Shown here piece by piece: positions 13,807 to 18,145 of a stretch of DNA of 18,145 bases. Made by a program: the position numbers and the translations under genes. Below the pieces are notes generated by a model that had not been told where the DNA came from, made no database searches, and saw only the letters and a list, made by a program, of their open reading frames with translations. Position 1 is the stretch's first letter. Each line of letters begins with the position of its first letter. The DNA is from GCA-002772825 sp964560655 (lineage in GTDB: Bacteria; Patescibacteriota; Minisyncoccia; GCA-002772825). Location of the stretch: positions 1 to 18,145 of the forward strand of contig CAZLLR010000017.1 of NCBI GenBank assembly GCA_964560655.1. The letters are read 5' to 3'.

Positions 13807-14025
13807 TTTAATAGATAGTTTTTATAATATCTAATAACCTAATAATATATAGTAAAATACTTTTATAATCTTATATGAAGCCGTTTTATTGCAAAATAAG
13901 GGTTTTTATTGGACAGTATCTTCTAAAGGACATTTGTCCTTTATCCCCACCTTCCCCAGGTTATCCCCAGTTTTGGTCTTTTATTTACTTAATTTTAAGG
14001 TATTTAAATGGACTAAAATCAAGGG

Positions 14026-14034
14026 TTATCCACA
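14026..14034 (+). other. DnaA box (perfect) in the candidate origin
   Basis: TTATCCACA. Flanked by one-mismatch boxes at 13941 and 13961 in the same orientation and a two-mismatch reverse box at 14042. Confidence 0.7.
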
Positions 14035-14078
14035 GGAAAGTATTGGATAATTAAGTGTCCTTTATAGAATGGGTGTTG

Positions 14079-14115
14079 TTCTGGTTATCGTATAGCCAGA
14101 AATCTTTTTTATTAT
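14079..14115 (+). terminator. Plus-strand intrinsic terminator without a known gene
   Basis: TTCTGGTTAT (14079-14088) and ATAGCCAGAA (14092-14101) form a 10-bp stem (one G-U) with a 3-nt loop, followed on the plus strand by ATCTTTTTTATTAT. On the minus strand no U-tract follows, so it does not serve the minus-strand tRNA-Arg. It would end a plus-strand transcript coming out of the candidate origin, or shield the tRNA gene from antisense transcription. Confidence 0.65.
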
Positions 14116-14187
14116 GCGCTCGGCAGGACTCGAACCCACAACCCCCTGGTCCGAAGCCAGGTGCTCTATCCATTGAGCTACGAGCGC
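14115..14187 (-). tRNA. tRNA-Arg (anticodon TCG)
   Basis: Full cloverleaf on the minus strand. The acceptor stem is GCGCTCG (14181-14187) with CGAGCGC (14116-14122), discriminator A at 14115. The D-arm is GCTCAATGGATAGAGC, the anticodon stem CCTGG/CCAGG with 7-nt loop CTTCGGA (anticodon TCG, reads CGA and, by wobble, other CGN), and the T-arm has TTCGAGT. CCA is not encoded. It is transcribed towards the candidate origin. A weak promoter (TTATTG, 17 bp, TAATTT) lies upstream. Confidence 0.96.
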
Positions 14188-14237
14188 ATTTTTTCCGCAT
14201 AAAATTATGCAAATTATTTCTTAACAATAAAACAAAT

Positions 14238-14266
14238 TTAGCAAAAAATCAATTTTAGAGTAGAAT
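14238..14266 (+). promoter_or_regulatory. Promoter of the CCA/poly(A) enzyme gene, likely leaderless
   Basis: TTAGCA (14238-14243) and TAGAAT (14261-14266) with a 17-bp spacer. The -10 ends 6 nt before the ATG at 14273, so +1 would be the A of the start codon. No Shine-Dalgarno site is present. Confidence 0.5.
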
Positions 14267-14272
14267 ATATAA

Positions 14273-15760
14273 ATGCCTAAAAAGATCAAATTTAATATTC
14301 CCAAAGATGTTTCATGGATAACTGAAGCTCTACAGAAGGATGGCTTTGAGGCTTTTCTTGTGGGTGGGTGTGTGAGAGATCTCTTAAGAGGGGAAAAACC
14401 AAAGGATTGGGACGTTACCACAAATGCTACACCTGAAGAGATTGTGTCTCTTTTCCCAAAGACTTTTTATGAAAATAATTTTGGTACTGTCAGTGTGGTC
14501 AATGAATCCGCCACGGCGGATGAAGATGAAACCCTTAGAAACGTTGAGATAACACCATATAGGATGGAGGCTAAGTATTCTGATAAACGCCACCCGGATT
14601 CAGTAAGTTTCACGAATAACATTGAAGATGATTTGAAGAGGAGAGATTTCACTGTTAATGCGATGGCGTTAAATAATGTTTCAGGTGAGATGATCGATCT
14701 TTTTGAAGGGCAGAAAGATTTGAAAAATAAAATAATCAAAGCTGTTGGTGACCCCCTTGAGCGTTTCTCTGAAGATGCTCTACGTATGATGAGAGCAGTT
14801 AGATTTTCTACTGAGCTAGAATTTACTATTGAGAAAAATACCCTAAATGCCATTAAAGAGAAGGGGAGTCTATTGGACAAGATTGCCAAAGAGAGAATAC
14901 GCGATGAGTTTATAAAAATAATAATGTCCAATAACCCAGATAAAGGAATGGATGTTTTACGTGAAACAGGGCTTCTTTCCTATGTGATGCCTGAGATTGA
15001 AGAAGGTTTTCAGGTAAAACAGAATAAAGATCATATCTATGATGTGTGGAACCACTCTATAAAAGCTCTTAAACATTCAGCTGACAAGGGCTTTCCTTTA
15101 AACATAAGGATTGCGGCTTTATTGCACGATGTTGGCAAGCCAAAATCAAGAAGGTGGGACGAACAAAAGAAAGATTATACTTTTTATGGACATGATGTGG
15201 TAGGAGGGAAGATGTCCGTTAAGATCTTAGCTAAACTTAAATTTCCTAAAAAGGACATCGATACTATTACTAAACTTGTCCGTTACCACTTATTCTTTTC
15301 AGACGTGGAGAAGATTACTCTTTCGGCTGTCCGTAGGATAGTGAGAAATGTCGGACAGGAGAATGTGTGGGATCTTATGAAGGTGCGTTTTTGTGACAGG
15401 ATAGGTATGGGTAGGCCCAAAGAGACCCCTTATAGACTTCGCAAATATGAGTCCATGATAGATGAGGCAATGAGAGCACCTGTCACCGTGGGGATGCTTA
15501 AAGTTAATGGTGCAAGGATAATGGAAACTGCTGGAGAGAAGCCTGGTCCGAGAATTGGCTTTATACTGCATGCTCTTTTGGAAGAAGTATTAGATAATCC
15601 GGAGCTTAACACTAAAGAGTATCTTGAGGAGAAAGTTGTAGAGCTTTCTAGATTAGATGATACGAAGCTTAAGAAACTCGGTGAGAAAGGAAAGGACACT
15701 AAAGAATCAAAAGAGAAAAAAGAGATTGAAGAGATACGAAAAAAGTGGTGGGTAAAATAA
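14273..15760 (+). CDS. CCA-adding / poly(A) nucleotidyltransferase with HD domain
   Basis: A 495-residue class II nucleotidyltransferase that would finish tRNA 3' ends with CCA (neither tRNA here encodes CCA) or polyadenylate RNA. Motifs: FLVGGCVRDLL (residues 28-38), the catalytic pair DWD (D45, D47) in DWDVTTNATPEE, RRDFTVNAMAL (123-133), and the head/neck segment EDALRMMRAVRFSTELEF. The HD phosphohydrolase domain has LLHDVGKP (H285-D286) and a following GHD (307-308). A lysine-rich C-terminal tail ends at KKWWVK. Between the beta strands near residues 77-89 there is an extra acidic loop (NESATADEDETLR), partly encoded by a TCCGCC/GGCGGA palindrome. A parS-like site lies at codons 227-232. 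The family does not separate cca from pcnB by sequence this simply, so no symbol is given. Confidence 0.93.
   Translation: MPKKIKFNIPKDVSWITEALQKDGFEAFLVGGCVRDLLRGEKPKDWDVTTNATPEEIVSLFPKTFYENNFGTVSVVNESATADEDETLRNVEITPYRMEAKYSDKRHPDSVSFTNNIEDDLKRRDFTVNAMALNNVSGEMIDLFEGQKDLKNKIIKAVGDPLERFSEDALRMMRAVRFSTELEFTIEKNTLNAIKEKGSLLDKIAKERIRDEFIKIIMSNNPDKGMDVLRETGLLSYVMPEIEEGFQVKQNKDHIYDVWNHSIKALKHSADKGFPLNIRIAALLHDVGKPKSRRWDEQKKDYTFYGHDVVGGKMSVKILAKLKFPKKDIDTITKLVRYHLFFSDVEKITLSAVRRIVRNVGQENVWDLMKVRFCDRIGMGRPKETPYRLRKYESMIDEAMRAPVTVGMLKVNGARIMETAGEKPGPRIGFILHALLEEVLDNPELNTKEYLEEKVVELSRLDDTKLKKLGEKGKDTKESKEKKEIEEIRKKWWVK
14506..14521. repeat. Short palindrome inside the CCA enzyme gene
   Basis: ATCCGCC (14506-14512), AC, GGCGGAT (14515-14521): perfect 7-bp arms within the reading frame, coding for part of the extra acidic loop. 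The same TCCGCC/GGCGGA arms occur in each copy of the tRNA-Pro repeat, and CCGCC/GGCGG forms the core of the tRNA-Pro terminator. Confidence 0.6.
14953..14968. other. parS-like site inside the CCA enzyme gene (1 mismatch)
   Basis: TGTTTTACGTGAAACA, one base from the ParB consensus, in coding sequence. It is the rightmost member of the cluster. Confidence 0.65.
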
Positions 15761-15793
15761 AATGTGAAACATTTTGTGCTCTATATTCTATTT

Positions 15794-15802
15794 TTATCCA
15801 CA
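15794..15802 (+). other. DnaA box (perfect) in the pyrG promoter
   Basis: TTATCCACA ending 2 bp before the pyrG -35 hexamer. A bound DnaA would sit directly beside RNA polymerase, so it could activate or repress pyrG; this is inference. Confidence 0.55.
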
Positions 15803-15804
15803 GT

Positions 15805-15833
15805 TTGCAGAAATGTTTTTGCTACGATACAAT
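15805..15833 (+). promoter_or_regulatory. pyrG promoter, likely leaderless
   Basis: TTGCAG (15805-15810) and TACAAT (15828-15833) with a 17-bp spacer. The -10 ends 5 nt before the ATG at 15839, so transcription should begin at or within a base or two of the start codon. AAAGG directly abuts the ATG and is too close to act as a Shine-Dalgarno site. Confidence 0.6.
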
Positions 15834-15838
15834 AAAGG

Positions 15839-17476
15839 ATGACTCGATACATTTTTATTATAGGAGGAGTGATGTCCGGAGTTGGTAAGGGCGTCGCCGC
15901 ATCTTCTATTGGTAAAATTCTCCAAGGGAAAGGCTTCAAGGTAACAGCCATTAAAATAGACCCTTATATAAATGTAGACGCCGGTACCATGAACCCCACT
16001 GAACATGGGGAAGTTTTTGTCACTGAAGATGGAGATGAGACAGACCAGGACATAGGTAATTATGAAAGATTCTTAAATGTAGATATTCTATCAAATAATT
16101 ATATGACTACTGGTAGGGTATATCAGACAGTTATAAACAAAGAACGAAATCTTGAGTATAAAGGAAGGTGTGTGGAGGTGGTGCCTCATATACCAGAGGA
16201 GGTTATAAGGAGAATTAAGCTTGCTGGCAAGAAGGCCAAGGCTGATTTTGTGATAGTGGAGGTGGGAGGAACGGTAGGCGAATATCAGAATATCCTCTTC
16301 CTTGAGGCGGCTCGTATGATGCACTTAAGGCACCCTCATCAGGTAGCTTTTGTCTTAGTGAGTTATCTTCCTGTGCCAAGCAAAGTTGGCGAGATGAAGA
16401 CAAAGCCTACCCAATACGCGGTAAAGACTCTGAACTCAACAGGTATCCAACCAGACTTTATATTGTGTCGATCAGAAAGAGATATAGATGAACCTCGCAG
16501 GAGGAAGATTGCAACTTTCTGTAATGTCGATAAGGTCAATATTATATCTGCCCCTGATGTAAATAATATTTATGAGATCCCGATAAATCTTGAGAAAGAA
16601 AATTTTGGCGCCAAAATTTTAAAAAAGTTTGGCCTCAATAACCGTAAAAAAGATTTGAAAGAATGGAAAAGATTTGTAAATATCGCTAATGATAAAAGTC
16701 TTAAGAAAGTAAAAATAGGGATTGTTGGTAAATACTTTAGTACTGGAGATTTTATATTGTCCGACTCATATCTATCGGTCATAGAGGCAGTGAAACATGC
16801 TTCTTGGAGTTTAAAATTACAACCCGAGATTGAGTGGATTGACTCAGGTCAATTTGAAGGAAAGACAATGACAGCGAAAAAAATGTCCGTTATGCTCGAC
16901 AAGTTTAACGGTATCATTGTCCCTGGTGGTTTTGGCTCAAGAGGGATAGAAGGGAAAATAAAGGTTATAAAGTATTGCCGAGAAAACAAAATACCTTATT
17001 TAGGTATTTGTTATGGTATGCAACTTGCGGTGATAGAGTTTGCTAGAAGTGTCTGTGGTATAAGGAAAGCGAATACAAGAGAGATAGATGAAAAGAGTAG
17101 AAGTTTGGTTATAGATATAATGGACACGCAGAAGAAAAATCTAATGGACAAAAATTTCGGAGGAACTATGCGTTTAGGGGCATATGCATGTGTCCTTAAA
17201 AATGGCACGATAAGTCGTAAGGCATATGGGACAAGGAAAGTCTCTGAAAGGCATAGGCATCGTTATGAGTTTAACAATGAGTTTAGGGCATTGTTTGAAA
17301 ATAAAGGGCTTGTATTGTCGGGCACTTCTCCAGATGAAAACTTGGTAGAGATAATAGAACTTCCAATAAAAGAGCATCCATTTTTTGTAGGGGCGCAATT
17401 TCACCCAGAATTCAAATCTCGTCCACTTGCACCACACCCACTTTTCAAGGCTTTTATAAAAGCCGGATTGAAGTAG
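15839..17476 (+). CDS. pyrG: CTP synthase
   Basis: Makes CTP from UTP, ATP and glutamine, the last step of de novo pyrimidine nucleotide synthesis; 545 residues, the family norm. The N-terminal synthase domain has IIGGVMSGVGKGVAASSIG (P-loop-like), KIDPYINVDAGTMNPTEHGEVFVTEDGDETDQDIGNYERF and VVPHIPEEV. The C-terminal glutamine amidotransferase domain has PGGFGSRGIEGKI and the nucleophile C391 in YLGICYGMQLAV, with Tyr where GICLGMQ is usual. The other triad members are H522 and E524 in FHPEFKSRPL. No intergenic leader: see the promoter entry. It is the second rightward gene from the candidate origin, separated from the CCA enzyme gene by 78 bp. Confidence 0.98.
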   Translation: MTRYIFIIGGVMSGVGKGVAASSIGKILQGKGFKVTAIKIDPYINVDAGTMNPTEHGEVFVTEDGDETDQDIGNYERFLNVDILSNNYMTTGRVYQTVINKERNLEYKGRCVEVVPHIPEEVIRRIKLAGKKAKADFVIVEVGGTVGEYQNILFLEAARMMHLRHPHQVAFVLVSYLPVPSKVGEMKTKPTQYAVKTLNSTGIQPDFILCRSERDIDEPRRRKIATFCNVDKVNIISAPDVNNIYEIPINLEKENFGAKILKKFGLNNRKKDLKEWKRFVNIANDKSLKKVKIGIVGKYFSTGDFILSDSYLSVIEAVKHASWSLKLQPEIEWIDSGQFEGKTMTAKKMSVMLDKFNGIIVPGGFGSRGIEGKIKVIKYCRENKIPYLGICYGMQLAVIEFARSVCGIRKANTREIDEKSRSLVIDIMDTQKKNLMDKNFGGTMRLGAYACVLKNGTISRKAYGTRKVSERHRHRYEFNNEFRALFENKGLVLSGTSPDENLVEIIELPIKEHPFFVGAQFHPEFKSRPLAPHPLFKAFIKAGLK

Positions 17477-17502
17477 TTTTTGTGTATTTTCAAAATCAAA
17501 AA
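17477..17502 (+). terminator. Possible AT-only terminator of pyrG
   Basis: TTTTTG (17477-17482) and CAAAAA (17497-17502) enclose ATTTT-C-AAAAT, giving a weak nested hairpin right after the stop codon, followed by TCTTAATTTC. No GC-rich alternative is seen up to the next promoter. The rest of the 17477-17741 gap shows only that promoter. Confidence 0.25.
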
Positions 17503-17641
17503 TCTTAATTTCTTTTAGAACGGTCATAGAGGGGCATTCTACAGAAATTAAATTTATTGATTTTGATGTTAGTAAATAATAACTAAAATAATGGTAAAAA
17601 TATTGTGGGTTTGAAAGGGTAAAATCCCAGCATTCACAAGC

Positions 17642-17669
17642 TTGACAAAGTTCTTAAAAGATGTACTAT
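17642..17669 (+). promoter_or_regulatory. Promoter of the single-helix small protein gene
   Basis: TTGACA (17642-17647, perfect) and TACTAT (17664-17669) with a 16-bp spacer; start expected near 17676, leader about 65 nt. Confidence 0.6.
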
Positions 17670-17741
17670 TAATAATAGACTAAATTAAAAAGTTCTTGAT
17701 CTATTTTTATTTTATGAAATATAAAAAAGGAGAGAAAGAGA

Positions 17742-17975
17742 ATGTCAGAATTGACAGAAAGACTTGGTAATAAATCTCCGAAAAAGGAGAAATTAATTGA
17801 GTTTTGGGACGCAGTCCTTGTCGTCATAGTTATTATTTTTATCGCCTTTGTTATTGTGAAGACGATAAAAATAAATAACATAAAAATGGCTGAGTTTAGT
17901 AAAGCTCAGCAAAGGGAGGTTAAAGAAAAGGCCCAACTTAATAAGGGTATCGAAGGCCTCCTTAGAGAGAAGTAG
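17742..17975 (+). CDS. Small single-helix membrane protein of unknown function
   Basis: A 77-residue protein not assignable to a family. A charged N-terminus (MSELTERLGNKSPKKEKLIE) is followed by one membrane helix at about residues 25-43 (VLVVIVIIFIAFVIVKTI). The C-terminal segment is Lys/Glu/Gln-rich and likely helical or coiled-coil (KAQQREVKEKAQLNKGIEGL). It could anchor a partner at the membrane. The start is supported by AAGGAGA (17727-17733), 8 nt before ATG, a near-consensus promoter upstream and a strong terminator after the stop, so it is a complete single-gene unit. It converges with the Xer-type gene on the other strand. Confidence 0.78.
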   Translation: MSELTERLGNKSPKKEKLIEFWDAVLVVIVIIFIAFVIVKTIKINNIKMAEFSKAQQREVKEKAQLNKGIEGLLREK

Positions 17976-17978
17976 TTT

Positions 17979-18008
17979 TACCGTCCTACACTATTGTGTG
18001 GGGCGGTA
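17979..18008. terminator. Terminator shared by the small protein gene and the Xer-type gene
   Basis: ACCGTCCTACAC (17980-17991) and GTGTGGGGCGGT (17996-18007) form 12 pairs (two G-U) around TATT, with an outer T-A pair; the plus strand continues TTTTTATTTTC. It lies between two converging genes. Its centre resembles the kinase terminator at 10067-10093 (ACACTATTG ... TGTGGGGC in both). Confidence 0.88.
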
Positions 18009-18011
18009 TTT

Positions 18012-18145
18012 TTATTTTCTTCGTTTGTCATGGAAGGCTTTGTGAACATCGCCTAGTTGCTTGTCTGTTATATGTGTATAGATTTGAGTTGTGGAGATAT
18101 TAGAATGCCCGAGAAGAGATTGGACAGAGCGTATGTCGGCTCCGG
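18012..18145 (-). CDS. Tyrosine recombinase (XerC/XerD type), C-terminal end
   Basis: Only the last 44 residues are present; the gene enters from the right edge. Frame: GADIRSVQSLLGHSNISTTQ, then IYTHITDKQLGDVHKAFHDK and RRK before the stop TAA (18012-18014). This is the C-terminal catalytic block of XerC/XerD-type recombinases: the LLGHSNISTTQIYTH motif carries the conserved His of the HxxR/H-W box region and the Tyr nucleophile in QIYTH. The tail fits a housekeeping chromosome-dimer resolvase, but a phage or element integrase cannot be excluded from this fragment. Confidence 0.88.
   Translation of the reverse strand, partial: GADIRSVQSLLGHSNISTTQIYTHITDKQLGDVHKAFHDKRRK

Larger units (their letters stand above)
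13655..14054. other. Candidate chromosomal replication origin (oriC)
   Basis: This 400-bp stretch has no gene. Its left two-thirds (13655-13910) is extremely AT-rich, as a duplex-unwinding region would be, and contains the perfect parS site. Its right part holds a cluster of DnaA-box-like 9-mers: TTATCCCCA at 13941-13949 and 13961-13969 (one mismatch each), TTATCCACA at 14026-14034 (perfect), and ATTGGATAA at 14042-14050 (two mismatches, reverse). Just before them is the inverted repeat AAAGGACA/TGTCCTTT (13925-13942). Transcription to the left runs mostly leftwards and to the right mostly rightwards, as expected around an origin. dnaA itself is not in the window, which keeps this a candidate. 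Confidence 0.6.

Noticed and set aside
14055..14258. Plus-strand frame of 67 codons over the tRNA-Arg gene
   Set aside because: It is antisense to tRNA-Arg; the peptide ARQDSNPQPPGPKPGALSIE is a well-known false translation of a tRNA complement.
14467..14931. Minus-strand frame of 154 codons opposite the CCA enzyme gene
   Set aside because: Shadow of a gene with firm family motifs; Ser/Leu-rich composition typical of antisense frames.
15758..15774. Further parS site after the CCA enzyme gene (TGTGAAACA)
   Set aside because: Only a half-site; half-sites of TGAAACA also occur in argS and pyrG at a rate expected in AT-rich sequence.
17177..17527. Minus-strand frame of about 117 codons opposite the pyrG end
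   Set aside because: Antisense to conserved pyrG amidotransferase codons, with no promoter or ribosome site.

Overview
The window reads as a single-chromosome fragment of an AT-rich, small-genome bacterium. The protein styles (a compact F-type ATPase operon, a long gamma subunit, a short delta subunit, a divergent ArgRS, few Shine-Dalgarno sites) suggest a Candidate Phyla Radiation (Patescibacteria, Parcubacteria-like) lineage. That placement is inference; no taxonomic marker here decides it. A run of exactly 100 N inside a repeat shows that this is a scaffolded assembly. The stop codons seen are TAA or TAG, and there is no sign of a recoded TGA.

Layout. 1-106: start of a Pro/Ala/Thr-rich repeat protein (minus). 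249-1298: MscS-type channel (minus). 1378-8128: complete F1Fo ATP synthase operon (minus) in the classical order atpZ-like, B, E, F, H, A, G, D, C. 8245-9924: argS (minus). 10111-10845: small cytosolic histidine kinase without a nearby response regulator. 11036-11953: decayed C-terminal half of an EmrB/QacA-type transporter. 11997-12191: small unknown protein whose ribosome site lies in a hairpin loop. 12358-12430: tRNA-Pro(TGG), preceded by a 92-bp tandem repeat containing the assembly gap. 12904-13161: small two-helix membrane protein (plus). 13223-13654: YraN (minus). 13655-14114: gene-free, very AT-rich. 14115-14187: tRNA-Arg(TCG) (minus). 14273-15760: CCA/poly(A) nucleotidyltransferase (plus). 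15839-17476: pyrG (plus). 17742-17975: single-helix small protein (plus). 18012-18145: C-terminus of a Xer-type tyrosine recombinase (minus).

The most notable structure is at about 13.1-15.8 kb. One perfect parS site (TGTTTCACGTGAAACA) and four near-perfect ones lie within 1.8 kb. Three perfect DnaA boxes (TTATCCACA) and several one-mismatch boxes lie within 3.5 kb. The AT-rich gap between them is where gene direction switches from mostly minus on the left to mostly plus on the right. Together these point to a chromosomal origin and partition centromere, although no dnaA, dnaN, parA or parB gene is in view.

Other points: the ATPase c subunit carries the two-carboxylate sodium-binding signature (E26 plus E59-S60-T61-Y64), so the enzyme is probably Na+-coupled. 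The best promoters of argS, the CCA enzyme gene and pyrG place the transcript start at or next to the ATG, suggesting leaderless mRNAs, whereas two other genes have strong GGAGG sites. A TCCGCC/GGCGGA palindrome recurs in the tRNA-Pro repeat and inside the CCA enzyme coding sequence.
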